Assembly: GCA_961205875.1 (NCBI GenBank)
Contig: OY540812.1
Location: forward strand, 16,368,001 to 16,432,000
Reading direction: 5' to 3'
Length of the DNA: 64,000 nt
DNA from: Sialis fuliginosa
Lineage: Eukaryota > Arthropoda > Insecta > Megaloptera > Sialidae
This document shows, one piece after another, positions 49,048-62,124 of this stretch. Position numbers and translations under genes: made by a program. Within the stretch, counting starts at the first letter, position 1; each line of letters opens with the position of its first letter. Under the pieces are notes generated by a model that was not told the DNA's origin, ran no database searches, and saw nothing but the letters and a program-made list of their open reading frames with translations.

Positions 49048-50335
49048 ATTTAAAAAAAAATTTAATATTAAGATTTTTAGTAACGACCATTTAGAAATAT
49101 TAAGAGATTTTGTTTCAATAACAAAAATAGATTGATTATTTTTTGATAAAATTGAATTCGATGTTAACATGATAACTGGATAAATATAAATTCTAAGAGA
49201 GCATTTGAAAATTATAAGCGTACCTATTTTGTTCCGATATATCTAAATTACCATTTAATGATTGGTAATTTATTCTTCGAAAATGGCCAAAATATCAGAT
49301 GTCATATTACGAGTTTAAGGAAGGGGGTTTGTTTTTCTGGAAGATATAAATATATATGGAATTTCCAATGTTTCAAGTTCTTAGTAAATTATAGGTAATG
49401 TTATTTTAAGAATGAAAATAATATTAAAATGTAAAAATTCACTAATAATAACGTAGGAGAAAATATTTATTTTGTTTATTTTAATCTAAATATTTAAGGA
49501 AATTTTAAATGTCAGTATGTAAGTAATATCTATAAATAGATTATTTAACAAAACCATATTCCACAGGCGTGATATAAATAATCTGCGTTAAAAAATATCC
49601 AGGAATTGTTCGTAAACAAGTTACCAAAAAAAAGAAAAAAATATAAATCACTTTTGTAACTGTAATTGAAATAAATGATAATATTCAGTGTACACAAACG
49701 TAGCTGCGATCGAAATTTATAAAGAACAGCATAAATTAATCAACGGATTTTCTTTATCCACTGATATATTTTATTTGTAATTATATATCTTACCTCGTTA
49801 CAGATTGTACGGTAAAAGTTGGCAGATGTGAATCAAACTTTTTTAATATTGAAATTTATGAGAAATTAAATTAAATTCTCAGGGAACAGTTTTTCCAATA
49901 ATTTAGAAATTTTGTCGCAAGGAATAATTTATAATACAAAGAACAAAAAATAGGATAACCCAAAACCAAACATATATGTATATTGCTCTCCATCCTTAGC
50001 CAACCAAATACCCCAATCCTGTTAATATGGCCCCCCTGTTCGTCTTATACTGCGATGATCGGCCCATCAGCAACATCCTGCATTATGAATCCAAAAAAAT
50101 ATACACACGTACACACACAACAAAACACGAAGAGCTGTTGGAAGAGGACAAGACCCAGCCGACATATGTGTTTAATAATAAAAAAAATTAAAATAAATAC
50201 GTAAAAATATTATAATAAACATCAACATATCAACATGTACATTGTACAGTATGCTCTTATTATTGGGTAATAATTGATACTGAATAATGTCCACTTTAAA
50301 CAAGGTATAAAACTTAATAACATAAATTAATAAAC
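49048..50335. other. AT-rich spacer, nothing recognised
   Basis: The GC-richer short frame at 49983-50204 (MLSILSQPNTPILLIWPPCS..) has no domain, no splice context and no neighbour; I do not call it a gene. Confidence 0.45.
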
Positions 50336-50340
50336 TTTAT

Positions 50341-50586
50341 GCCCGGTATTATCAACCAATTTAAAGCTACTTTAGCGGAAAATGCTCCTTTAACCTAAAT
50401 TTTGTATATTACAAACGTGATTTAAATCAATATTTAGGCTCTCGATGAAAAATGTATATAATATGAATTGTAAAAACATAGTGTATTAATTAAAAATCCA
50501 TTTAATTAAATGTATTATGCTTGATTCTGTTAATAATATGCCAGTTAGTTAAAGGAGCATTTAGTTAAACTTGGTAATACCGGGCG
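50341..50586. mobile_element. Small TIR element, GCCCGGTATTA ends
   Basis: Inverted ends GCCCGGTATTATCAACC and GGTAATACCGGGC, with a second inverted block AAATGCTCCTTTAAC / GTTAAAGGAGCATTT inside. About 246 bp, non-coding. The end motif resembles that of the foldback at 8252-8540. Confidence 0.7.
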
Positions 50587-50738
50587 TTAGTGTCGGAATT
50601 AAAATTAGTTCAGTAACTCATATACCGGGTTTTGACGTAATTTTAAAGGATATCGAATATTTACATGTAAGTACTCGTACTTATCTAAAATATCATTGAG
50701 TTTATACATAGTATAATATACCTACTACCTAGTATGTA

Positions 50739-51125
50739 CAGTCGCCTGCATTAATGGTCTTGCAGTTTGTATTCATTTTCGTTTATCACAAACGTAGTAG
50801 ACTCCTCCCATTTGATTATTATAATATTTAAATCATTTCTCTATGTATCAAACAAAAACAGATATTTTGAAATTCATTTGCTAGATAAAGAACTACTCTT
50901 CGTTTATAGTACTCATATATATTTGTGCAATTAAATTATTATGTAATCTATTGAAAATTGTATACGTAAATTTTCTGGCAATAAATATTTGATATTCCGA
51001 ATTTTAGTATTTAAATATATTAAACTTGATAGAAAAAGATAACCGATGATGTTTGTCTTTAAATTTGGAATCTGTTGTAAACGATTCTAGCCTTTAGGGT
51101 GCCAGACGAGTTCTGCAGGCGACTG
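50739..51125. mobile_element. TA-flanked MITE, CAGTCGCCTGCA ends
   Basis: Perfect 12-bp inverted ends CAGTCGCCTGCA / TGCAGGCGACTG with TA on each side, as in Tc1/mariner-type non-autonomous elements. The 387-bp body encodes nothing recognisable. Confidence 0.75.
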
Positions 51126-52027
51126 TACATATATATGAGTATAAATAATTTTATTTTAATGAAAGAAATTATATATTCTTGATGATGTATGTATTTCGAT
51201 AACCGATTTTTACGTTGTGTGTGTCATACATTATAAAAACCGATATCGATCGAGTTTACACATTTCTGTTGTATTTTTAACGCTAACGAATCAAATATGT
51301 AAATCAGTAATTGCGATTATGAAAATGATATATTTATTTATGTGGGTTTCATGCATATTCAAATTTATATTAACGTTAAGTTCGAAGGTTAGCTTATCGG
51401 ATTAACAAAACGTTAAAATTTAATGTTGATAAATCAATAACAACAATTATTATTATTGAAATTGTGAATATACGTATTTCAATAATATTATTCATAAGTA
51501 AATATTTTTTTGTTTATACGAGTTTCCAATTTAATACAACTTTATGTACCGTAAAGTGCGCCAACTTTGTGCCAGTGACCCAACTATGTGCCACTGCTGA
51601 TTTTGGACATAAAGGACTCTCTAGCGGAATAGGTTGTTGAGATAAAGCTTCCAAAAAAATACGTAGGACAGTTCTGACATGCGAGATGTGAACTTCCACA
51701 TTCCCAACCTTATCACTCTTATCTTGTGAATACGAAAAATATTTTGGTGATAGTGTTGTTTTTCCAGTTTTCCAAATTTTCGGGGAAGTCTCCTCTGGAA
51801 TACATATTTCGGATTTTTTTTGATTCATTGTAAGTTTATGATTCTATTCCTATACTATTAAAGGTGAAATAGCCGAATCGGCGATTTCTCAAGTTGTTGT
51901 ATTTACTTGTAGTACTAAGATTTTCAAAAAATGAAAGAAACGTGTGACAACTTTGTGCCATTTGTTCTCATCACTGAATCCGTATTATTTCAATAGTTTT
52001 CGTGGTTTTCGTTGTTTTTCTCGGACT

Positions 52028-52205
52028 AAGGTACTGGCACCAGTCTTGTACACATTAAGAGCAAAGTATACTGTTGTTTTTTTTTTTTTGGGGGGGGGGG
52101 GGGATTGATGGGCTTCTTTTTTGTAATTCTCCGCAAATAAAAGAATCGTAAAACAATGTAAATTAGATGCTATGAATATATAATAATTAATAAATATATT
52201 ACATT
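52028..52205. repeat. AGGTA..GGCACCAG family, partial copy
   Basis: Begins AAGGTACTGGCACCAGTCTT, the family end, followed by T- and G-runs. It shares GGGCTTCTTTTTTGTAATTC in inverted orientation with 56560-56585. Nested in the 1.8-kb transposon. Confidence 0.6.
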
Positions 52206-52211
52206 AATAAT

Positions 52212-52879
52212 TAGGACAGGGCCGTTGTATGTTTCTATAAATAAATATAATCTTTTATTTAAATAAAAATTGTATGATAATGAATAGGTACTCGTACATA
52301 TGTTAAACAACGACAGTTTTGATATTGATGTTAACTAATTAAACTAAAATTTAATCTTAAATAATTAGGTCAGGCACGTATTAGGGAGAATTTATAGTTA
52401 ATATTTTCGAGTAAAAATTGTATGAAAATGAATATGATTTTTATTCATTATACAAAATTGTAAATATCTCGGTTTCTATGCAAGATAAGAGGTTGTTTTC
52501 CCCCAAAAAACCCCCTCTCCGTAGTATTTTTTCCGCCGGATCGAATGATTCTTATCACAACTCTTTATATGTAACAAGGGAAGAAATATTAAATTATAAT
52601 ATTTTTATTATTTTTATTTATTATACAAAATCGTAAATATCTCGGTTCCTATGCAAGATAGGGGGTTGTTTCCCCCCCTAAAACGCCCCTCTTCTGTAGT
52701 ATTTTTTCCGCCGGATCGAATTTATGTAACGGGGAATGAAATATTAAATTTTGATATATTTTTTACTTTTTATTATACGAAATCGTAAATACTCGTATCT
52801 ATCATTAATTTTTCTTTTCTTTCTTTATATATTTTTGATAAGATCATTTCAAAATTTTCGTTAATACGGGCCTGTCCAA
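52212..52879. mobile_element. Nested element with ~200-bp tandem units
   Basis: Inverted ends GGACAGGGCCGT and ACGGGCCTGTCC. Inside are at least two units sharing ATCTCGGTTTCTATGCAAGA, CCGTAGTATTTTTTCCGCCG and GATCGAAT. The same unit occurs in the Helitron-linked arrays at 61640-61860 and 63085-63440. Confidence 0.6.
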
Positions 52880-53591
52880 ATTACTATATATTATAAATTG
52901 GTTTAATTATATCAATTAAACAACTTTCTTGAATTATTCATAAATTAGATACGTTGTAAGACAGTTATTACAGTTCTGTATACAGATTAATAAAATTTTG
53001 ATGTTCAAGTGAATTTTTTTATTTCACCAATAACTTGGGAAAAATAATTAAAACTTTTTTTATACTCTTTTGAATCGTGAATAACTGGAGTGTGACGACA
53101 TTGAGCCAGCGCAAGTTTAACACGCATTTTAGATAAGAAAAGAGAATGGCACAAAGTTGGCGCACTTATGTATACAACTTTCTGCTACACGAAAAAAATT
53201 CTCCCCTCCTCCCCATGCTACCTGGATTTTTTTCAGTAACAGGATTATATTCCTGAGATGTGTAGTTATGCTGGGTAAAATGCCCATCCAATTATCTCAA
53301 TAAATAAGGAAGATATGCTTAAAAAACCTCAAAAAGTGGCACAAAGTTGGCGCACTTTACGGTATGCGGTTTCAAATTTTTTTTAAGATTTACATGTGGT
53401 AAGTAAATAGCTGTTTCTGAAAAATAAGTATGATAAGTAACAATATTTGTTTTCGAGAGAATTTTCCCTTTTACCTTTTCATTTCTTTATTTTATTTCAT
53501 CTGTAGTATCCCCCCCGCTCATTCTCTTTCTCACTCCTCCTTTTCCAATTTAATATGCACTGTAATCCTGACAGCGATAATATGTTGCGAT

Positions 53592-54549
53592 TAGGGTTTG
53601 CAATCCCGCACGTTTTGGAGATCTGCGGATCCCGCACTGAAAATGCGGGATCCGCGCGGAATTTTTTGAACATTAAATTTGTAGGTCGTGTGCGTTTTGA
53701 ATACTTATAAAGCGTAAATATGGATAAAAAAGGTAACAATTTTGAAAAAAAAAATTAAGGTTGAGATGAAACTAGTGAAATAAATTATATCTGATTAGTT
53801 ATGTGGTTACATACCTCCAGAATTAAAAAAAAAAACGTTCGAAAAATGTGACCGCACAACCGATTAAAACATGCCAGGATTCGACTCAGGCGACGAAAGA
53901 AGCTCGAACAGCCCGCAGATTACAAAAAAAACATAAAAAATACGAAATACAAAAATTTAGAAGAAGAATGGCAGATTAAATGAAAGTTAACCACAAAAAT
54001 TTAATACACAAAATTCGTGTTTTCTCAAAACTATCTTTTTCTATACGATCTACACGATATTTTTTTAACAGATTGTCCCTAAAATGCAACCGTAAATAAT
54101 GATATTTAGTGGTTTAGTTTTACGTGACATACCGTATATACCAGCGCGGCATAAAAGGCGACCTACGTATAAAACAAGGGCTAATTTATACGCAACGAAG
54201 GACTTAAAAAAATTGAAATGGATAATCGAACAAAAAGACAAAAGTAGTTAGAACATCTTGTACTTGTACCTAACATATTAGACAATCTCCTATTCACAGG
54301 TGTATTTTATGGATTTTACGTCGGTCTATACGGTACATGTTACGTTTATGTATCATATGTTACCGCTATGAAACTATTTTTCATTATTTAATTGTCATGT
54401 TAACTAAATAATAGTAATTTTAAGCATGAATAATAAAAATTTTGGAAAATTTTTGGAAAAACTGCGGGATCCCGCGGGATCCCGCGGGATTTGCAGATTT
54501 CCCGCAAAATTCCCGCGGAAAAAAAAAGTCTGCGGGATTGCAAACCCTA
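53592..54549. mobile_element. hAT-type element, CCCGCGGGAT family, copy 2 (reverse)
   Basis: Same ends as 11854-13050 but inverted, with its own perfect 8-bp duplication GTTGCGAT (53584-53591, 54550-54557). Interior blocks such as GACGAAAGAAGCTCGAACAG match copy 1 in reverse. It is 958 bp against 1197 bp, so one copy has lost or gained internal sequence. No transposase frame survives. Confidence 0.88.
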
Positions 54550-54557
54550 GTTGCGAT

Positions 54558-55000
54558 TTATCCGACTGATCGCTATAAAACACGCATTTAGAAATATATT
54601 CTTTTTTTTTTTTAAATACGTTCTCTCTATCGCCTGCACCCGACTAAACTATTGGATTGTGAATAATATAAAAAATAAGCTATTCAGAAGCCAAAGCATT
54701 AAACGATGTACTTTTTTAAATTTTAACTTGCCGTTTCATAACTTTTTAAATTCAAAAATGTTAACAACTTTTAGTAAATGAAATGTTATAATCATTTTAT
54801 TCTTAAATCAAACTTCAAACAACATTTTTTTATTTTTTTTTAATCGGCACTCACGATATCTCAATAACAGAATTTTTCAGAAAGCTGAAATTTGAACTAA
54901 AGTATTCAAAAGTTCTCTATATCGGACGACATTAGAATATTACACCAACCGGTTGATAGAAAACAATATACGGGTAATTTTCTCGCCATTTTTACACTTT
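54558..55000. other. AT-rich spacer, nothing recognised
   Basis: No element ends or exons recognised. Confidence 0.5.
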
Positions 55001-55004
55001 TGTG

Positions 55005-55200
55005 TCAGCGGCTTCGATCGCGTGAACTATGGAATTATTGTTTAGGATTTTTGAAAAATATAATTAAATTAAGTACAAACACGATTAGTTATTTTTGTAA
55101 TAATAATTAATCAACACTTAAATTACCTAACAAAAACGAATCAGAACAAAAAGTTTAAATAATTTTTGTTCTGTTTAGATTTAAAAGTAAATTACTGAAA
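55005..55200 (-). mobile_element. Helitron-type 3' region, second copy
   Basis: On the minus strand it is co-linear with 37480-37650: GTTCTGATTCGTTTTTGTTAG, ATCCTAAACAATAATTCC, then CACGCGATCGAAGCCGC. The terminal CTAG is not preserved. Confidence 0.5.
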
Positions 55201-56375
55201 ACAAAATAAACAACTAGCTATCAAAAGACAACGGCCGAACCAAGGGAGTCCGAATACCGCCCGAGCGCATGCAAATTATTTCCTCTACCTCACTCCGACG
55301 CGGCACTTATTTAGCGCGTTATTAAACTATTTTACCGTATATAACTTATTTAAAGATATTTCCTAAACTAAACAAACAAATTGGATGCTGCAAAGGGCAA
55401 ATAATATCTACATTAAGTAGTAATGACGATGAAATCATTTATTTCGATAAGAATTAATGTTTTGCAGGTCATAAGTCTACGTAAAAAAAAATCAATAATT
55501 TTTTATTTTGTTTGTAACATAAAAGCAGTCATTGTGGCTTAAATATAAAAGTTAGATACATGGTATCGCGAATGTATTGCAAAAGAGACTATTATCGTCA
55601 CTGCTTATTCCTTATGTTAACTAACCTGGCCAGAGAACATATCTATGAATTAAAAAAAAAACCAACGTAAAACGAGTAAGTGGTTCTCGAGTTATAAACG
55701 CACTAACGGATAGACAGGGAGACGTTGCGCTTTATATTAAGAACGCTTCGTTGTATCTAGAGGATTGTTACCAATAACATGGAAAATGTTAGTTTGCTCC
55801 GAAAGATGCAACTATTTTTAATATTATATTTAAAAAAATATATTTAAAACTTAATTATTAAATATTTTAATAGTTAATACCTTCAATTCTAAATAAACAT
55901 TTTTTCTAACTTTTACCCGTACACCCCTTAATTTTGATATTACTATTCACAGTACAAATACATTTTTATATACCTACATTATTTTTATCTCCTTTAATTA
56001 ACTGGCTTATAAAATTATATTACTTCTAGTTATTACTTTTATATTTGTTTGTTGTTTGGCTCTTGATTGTTTTAATATACAAGATTACAACATATGGGAC
56101 CCTTGCCATATATTAAATTCACGAAGAGATATTGTTCACAAGATGACTATAATTAGTAAATAATTGATCAAGCCCAGCCATTAGTAACTTGTATACTCAC
56201 GCAGTAAACAGGGATGCATCGTGCTATAAATACTAACATTTATTTTATCACAAAATTTTCTTTTTAAACATTACATTTATTAAACTAATTTTACTTATTG
56301 AATTATTATATTATCATAGCATCGCTGCTTAACGTTGTTGCAAATTTTACGATGATTCATTTATAACTTTTGTAT
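55201..56375. other. AT-rich spacer with a short GC-rich patch
   Basis: The GC-rich patch 55230-55320 (GGCCGAACCAAGGGAG, CCGACGCGGCAC) has no frame or RNA fold I recognise. Confidence 0.45.
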
Positions 56376-56625
56376 CGTAGTATTAATCATTTTGTAATCT
56401 TTAGCAAGTGGGTTTCCATCACTGGTTTTACTTTATCTATTATTGGAGAAAAAATTAACAAAATAAAGGGCTATGATTTAAAAAAACAAACTGTATTTGC
56501 GGACTTTGGTAATTGAATTGATTTAATAAAGAGGTACTTATTTTATTAGTAACATGAGTTCATGAGAATTACAAAAAAGAAGCCCATTAATCCCAGAAAA
56601 CAATTGCTCTTAAAGAGACCAAGTA
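56376..56625. repeat. AGGTA..GGCACCAG family, partial copy
   Basis: Co-linear with 1975-2210: CATTTTGTAATC.TTAGCAAG, TGGTTTTACTTTATC, GCGGACTTTGGTAATT and CATGAGTTCATGAGAATTAC. The ends are missing. Confidence 0.65.
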
Positions 56626-56662
56626 CCTATTTTAGCCGGGTAGGCTGATTAGTAGTTATAGG

Positions 56663-57293
56663 CAGGGACTTGAACCGGAATTTATTTATGGTTCGGGTTC
56701 GGTTCGGGTTCAAACATAAATTTCGGTTCGGGTTCGGGTTTGGGTTCAACATGTTGCAAACTATTTGGGTTCAAAAACCGTTATTTTTTTAGGGTTCAGG
56801 TTTGGGTTCGGGTTCAAGTTTGTAATTGAAAGAAAATTATTTTGTTCGAAAAAAAAAATAATTAACAAATACCTAAAACATTTTTTGAAGAAGTAAAAAA
56901 CATTAATAGCATTAATATATTGCTATAAAAAAGGGCAAAAAATAAAATTACATTTTAATGATTGAAATTTCTATTTTTCAGATTTTTTTTGCAAAACTGA
57001 AACGTAATTTAGACTTGATAAATCACATGATACCATAAAATTCAAACAGATTTCCAGTATTAGTACATTTTATAATCTCTTAAAAATTATTGGAGGAAAA
57101 TATTAAAATATAAAAAATAATTTATTGAACCTTTTAGTAAATATATGATTACCGCTTATCCATGAAAAGGTTCGGGTTCAGATTCAGGTTCGTTGACTTT
57201 GAAATATAGCGGTTCGGTTCTGGTTCAGGTTAATGAAAAATACAGGTTTTTTCGGGTTTACGGTTCGGGTTCGGGTTCAGGTTCAAGTCCCTG
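56663..57293. mobile_element. hAT-like MITE, GGTTCGG family, copy 2
   Basis: Inverted ends CAGGGACTTGAACC and GGTTCAAGTCCCTG. Flanks GTTATAGG / GTCATATG agree at six of eight positions. Many GGTTCGGGTTCGGGTT-type repeats lie inside both ends. It is longer and better preserved than the copy at 259-730. Confidence 0.8.
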
Positions 57294-58920
57294 GTCATAT
57301 GTATAGCTCACATTATTAAATTTGAATTATCCAAATTTCAGAAATTCCTAGCTTGAAAATGGATTGAGTTAACTTGACTTAATATTTGTTTGGTCAATTT
57401 TATCCAGTTTTCAGTTGGTTCAAACTATGATAGGTAAATTCAATTATTTCTTTATTTTGTGTACAACACAAAATGTGATTAAGTTTAAGTATTTTTTATA
57501 GATGAAGTGAAAGGGTTACAAATCATAAAAATGTAGTATTTAAAATAACATTTTTTGCGATAACTTTTATGTTATGTGCATTTTAATCACAAAACCAAAC
57601 AAACATTCAAAAATGTATCTATTTATTATTTATTATCAAAAATGCCAATACTATTTAAAAATTAACTCCTTTTTATGTGTCTGCCTGTTTAAAAAAAACA
57701 CAGCGGAGATTGAATCTATTTGTGCAAAACTTTAATGAGATTTACAACACCGCCTTTGTTCTTTGAATGATTTAGTTCTACAGTTACGCTATCGGCATAA
57801 GCAGCTCTAGCCGTTTCATGAAATGTCTAACTAGATTTGACATATGATGTAAACCTTTGGTATTACAGTACAAGCCAAGAAGTTAGTTACAGTTCATGAA
57901 ATGACATTTTTTAATCTCATTAAAGTGTCACGAATCGTTGAACACTGGTCATCACACTATCTGTTCGCATTTCGCATAGTGTCTAGACTTTTGATGAATT
58001 TTTATATGAACTCAAGTTGCCACAAAAGATGTCACACATTTAATATGTACTTTATCACTAGATGATTTTTGTATTTAATTGTTCTCAAAGCTTGTAAAAT
58101 GTTGTATTATTTCTATTGTCAGTATAGAACAGAAATATATGCTGCTAAAATAAAATAGAACGTGTAAACTGAACTATTTTTATAGAAATTAATATATTTT
58201 CACATCCCTGTTGAAAGGTATTAATATAGAATTTGTCGAGGGAACAACTAAAGAGGTTGGCTTGGAATTCCCCTACAAGTCTCACTAATTTATCGGCCTT
58301 ACAGATTTACATATATACGCATACCTATATCACGTTAAATCTGCTCTAAGACAACGGAATATATAAATTAAATTTAAGTTTGGAAATTCTAGGGTTTCAA
58401 AATTATCAATAAGTTATAATTGTTTACGGTAATATTCTGAATGTAATTTTTTTAACTTTTACCTAAGTATGCATTTTTTGTAGTAACAATATTAATAAAG
58501 AGCTTGGTTATTAAATAATAAAATATTCGTGCTTTTCTGCGGTTTTGGAATGTTTACATCAATATACTGTTAAAGCCGTTGAGAATTTCAAGAATGTGAT
58601 GTACACTATCAGAAAAAAGTTTCCGAACGTGATTTTAATTGTTAATTTGTTAAAATACTTTAAAGAACATACTAACATATTTAAATTTATAATATTAATA
58701 AAACCATTTTTACTACGGAATTATTGTTTAGGATTTTTGAAAAATATAAGTAGTTGAATTATTTTAGATCTTTTTTGTCAGTAGTGTATATGTTATTACG
58801 TAAATATTCTCTCCATATTTGGGCACCCTAGATGACGTATTTCCCTCTCTTGTGCCCAGCTACTGTGGCTACTTTGTACTTAAAATACCTTTTGGTTGGT
58901 ATTATAAGGAAATTGAATGA
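57294..58920. other. AT-rich spacer, one weak inverted pair
   Basis: CTTTAATGAGATT (57730) and AATCTCATTAAAG (57913) form a 13-bp inverted pair about 200 bp apart, possibly a small MITE. A Helitron-linked block ATTATTGTTTAGGATTTTTG lies at 58720. Otherwise nothing recognised. Confidence 0.4.
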
Positions 58921-58924
58921 AATC

Positions 58925-59022
58925 TAGCTTGCAAATAATTTGAACGAGGTATCGAATTCTGTTGGATTTGTAGTCATACAACATCAATACCCCGTTCAAA
59001 GTGTTTGCAAGCAAGTAAATTT
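58925..59022. repeat. Short foldback, relative of 8252-8540
   Basis: CTTGCAAATAATTTGAACGA and GTTCAAAGTGTTTGCAAG pair around ~45 bp. CCCCGTTCAAAGTG matches the CCCCGTTTGAAAGTG arm of the element at 8252. Confidence 0.6.
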
Positions 59023-61635
59023 TATTTATTTTTATATAAGTTCGGACATTAGTGCACTATTGTCCGATCTTACTATATTAATCCAAAACCATATAAATAG
59101 TCGTCTATTGTTATCAGCTTTAGGGTCTTTAATTTTATATTTAGTCATAAAATTCATAATTACTTTTATTTTATAAAATACTAAAATGAGACAAATAATA
59201 AATGCATATTTAGATAATAATAAATGGTACCTACTTTGAAAGAAATAGTGTAAAATCATTTATAATTTTACACTGTCGTAAATCGTGGTATTCGTATGAA
59301 AAAATAATTTAAATAATCTATATGTTATTTTCAAGAGTATAATATTGTTAATAGATAAGACATATTTGATTTGATCGGGCTGATCAGTTTTATACTGGTG
59401 CTTCCGTTCAGGATCCCGACAATAACTTTTGTTGGTTAGGGTAATCTCTTTGGCAACCAATTTCCGATGAAGGTAGTTTTAGGTTAAAACATAACTCAAT
59501 CTCTGTGACGATAAACTGTTATTTCGGATTATAAATTGTTGGGATTTTGATACGAATCTGCTAGCTTAAGATTCGACCTTTATAAAGTAAGGAAATTGAA
59601 ACATTTAATGAAAGAAGTAAATTATTTTTGTGTTAGATTTTATTAATGACTTATAAAATAATAAATAAAAATGGTTTGTTTTTGGTAAACACTCGGTTTC
59701 GAAGGAACAATTTCTTAATATTTTGTTATAGTTTTCATTGGTATCTGAATGTAAATCTATATTTTTCTTATAAAGATCTAATTGTAAGCTAAGTATACGT
59801 GAAAAAATAAAATAACTTTTGCCTGGACATTTTTTAATCCGAACCGATTTTTAAAAAGTTTGTTTTTAAGTAAATAACTGCATGGAACGCAAATTCGGAT
59901 TCGATAAAGTTTTGCCATTTGATATTAATTAATTAAGAGAAAAAGCACAACATAAAGGATGTTGTAAACCACGTACAAGTGTAAAAAGAGTTAAAGTTTA
60001 TGTTCAATTTTTTTTTCAGATTTAAGGTAACAAATAGATAAACAAAGATACTTTAAATACTACTGAATTGTGAAAATCAAAAATAATTGTTTATAAACAA
60101 ATTTTGTATTTACATAAATTTTAGCACGTTTTCACATCTTCAAGAAATTATAAACTTACTATTAACATTTTTTTTTTTAATTATAACGACTTATTTTATA
60201 AACATCAGAAAAATAAATATTAATTTCTATAAATAAACAAAAAACTGAGTCATTTATAATATTTAAATAATGAATGTCCAATTAAAAGTTTAAATTTTAT
60301 CTTCTATTCTCTTATGTTGTTGTTTTTCATTAAATGAATTTATTAAAAAAAAATAAAACTAGGTAAAATTTGAAAAATAAACATTATATGAATTAAAAAA
60401 ATCTGTTATATCTAATCTCATGTATATTTGATACATCGGTTGTAAAAAATATTAAAAACTTATAAAAACGCTAGAGTTAGTTTGTTAAATTCAAGTAAAC
60501 ACGTTTGATATTTATTATATTATTTCTTTTTATGAATATTTCGATTATCTATACTTGAAATCTATTTCTAAAAATAAAAATAAATTCCAATAAAATAAAA
60601 GATAAAATAGTAAAAAAGTTACGTAAAAGTGAATAAAGGATATAATATATTATTGTAAACACATGGTAATATGTTATTTGGCATCGAACGAAAAAGCAAA
60701 TATTTTTTGTGTAGGGTAGTGTGGGGCGTTTGTCGAAGAATAGCTTCATTGATTAGTTTCTCGTACGTTTACGACATTCTAACGAAGTGTTTTGCATTGA
60801 ACGACGTACCTATTGTTATGATATAAAGTATGGTTGGAATATTTCATATATTATATTCTGTGTTGGGTAGCGTTAGTGTAGCGTAACAAAATAATGCTAT
60901 TTTTTGCGTTACGGCGAAGTACTTAACCATTGAGTAAAAAATAACAAGAGAAACAACGTATACGGGAGAGTTGAAACGCAGTAGATATATGAACCATGCA
61001 CTATTTAAGCCCCAGGAAGTGCTGGTATCTATTGAAAAAATTATTAATTATACATATGAAATATCTGGTTTTCGACTCTGCTAAATCGTCAGATTTTAAG
61101 CTCCGCCCTTCTGAAATGATTTACGAACGTCTTGTTTACATTATTTTAAGTCGGCTGATACGTGATACAAAGGCGGCAAGAACGTTGCAAGAAATATTCG
61201 TTACTTATTATCTTTTTCTTTTAAATAAAACAAAAAAAATATGTAATGTTAAAATTATTTGAGATAATTGCTGCTATCAATAATATAATAGATTTTTGCT
61301 TTAAAATAGGTTTTTATAAGTTGTAAGAAATTTAAATTTGTGACGCGATGTTACATTACTGATGATATAATTAGTAAAATTAGATTGATCGTTTTATTCA
61401 TTTCAAATTAATATAAAAATATATCAAAACTAAAAATATGGTTCTGCGGTTTTTTGTATCTACATTGCTTTAAACATAGAATATGGATTGTGGACCGATA
61501 CATATTACATATAATAATATATACAAAATAAGTTTTTTTATCTTCTTCAATGAAAATTAAAAATTCTTTTGTTTTTATTTCTCAAATATTATTTATTAAA
61601 ATTACTTTTGACCAAATATCATCGAAATTTTTATT
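59023..61635. other. AT-rich spacer, nothing recognised
   Basis: Open frames near 59032-59460 and 60996-61262 have low-complexity or unrecognised translations without splice or repeat context. Confidence 0.45.
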
Positions 61636-61639
61636 ATTT

Positions 61640-62111
61640 ATGTACATTTTTTTGATATTTTGAAGAAATAAAAATCCTTTTTTTAGGCCGACGCGACGGC
61701 TGGAATGTTTCTACATATAAAGAAAAACAGAAAAAATAATAATTTAATATTGCATCCCCTGTCGCGTATGGAGAGTCGTAATTATTTTCATTCGATCCGG
61801 CGGGAAAAATACTATGGGGAAGTACCCTCTCTCGCATAGGAGCCGAAATATTTACAATTTTTTAAGTTCGGTTAGGTAAATAATACATATAGATAATACA
61901 AATTTTTGTATGATAATCGATAAACAGGTAAAATTTTACACACCCATTTTTTTATCTAATACATTTTTCGGGATACAAAGTAGCATATGTCGTTCTTCAG
62001 GATGCAAGCTATCTTCCAGCCAAATTTCATGAAGATCGGTTCATCGGTTTAGTCGTGAAAAGGTAAAAAAAACAGACAAACACACTTTCGCATATGTAAT
62101 ATTAGTATGGA
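61640..62111 (-). mobile_element. Helitron-like element with tandem-unit block
   Basis: Minus-strand 5' end TCCATACTAATATTACATAT at 62111, preceded by A, followed by CTGTTTTTTTTACC and the conserved ATGAAATTTGG segment. Further in (61740-61860) comes a unit with TCGATCCGGCGGGAAAAATA, shared with the arrays at 52400-52700 and 63100-63440. Short tandem units behind such a 5' end recall non-autonomous Helitron/Helentron relatives. The 3' end was not located. Confidence 0.55.
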
Positions 62112-62124
62112 TTTAAAGCAATGA

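Larger units (their letters stand above)
51549..53362. mobile_element. 1.8-kb TIR transposon, CCGTAAAGTGCGCCAAC ends
   Basis: Inverted ends CCGTAAAGTGCGCCAACTTT and AAAGTTGGCGCACTTTACGG lie between TA dinucleotides. GGCACAAAGTTGGCGCAC or its complement recurs inside both ends (51573, 51945, 53148, 53338), suggesting repeated protein-binding sites. A 104-codon minus-strand frame runs from 51828 out through the left end (MNQKKSEICIPEETSPKIWK..) and has no domain I recognise. Younger insertions fill the middle. Confidence 0.75.

Noticed and set aside
51514-51828. 104-codon minus-strand frame as a host gene
   Set aside because: It runs through the terminal inverted repeat of a transposon, so at most it belongs to that element.
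56663-57293. GGTTCGGGTTCGG arrays as interstitial telomere repeats
   Set aside because: Insect telomere repeat is TTAGG; the arrays lie inside a TIR element with hAT-like ends, which explains them.
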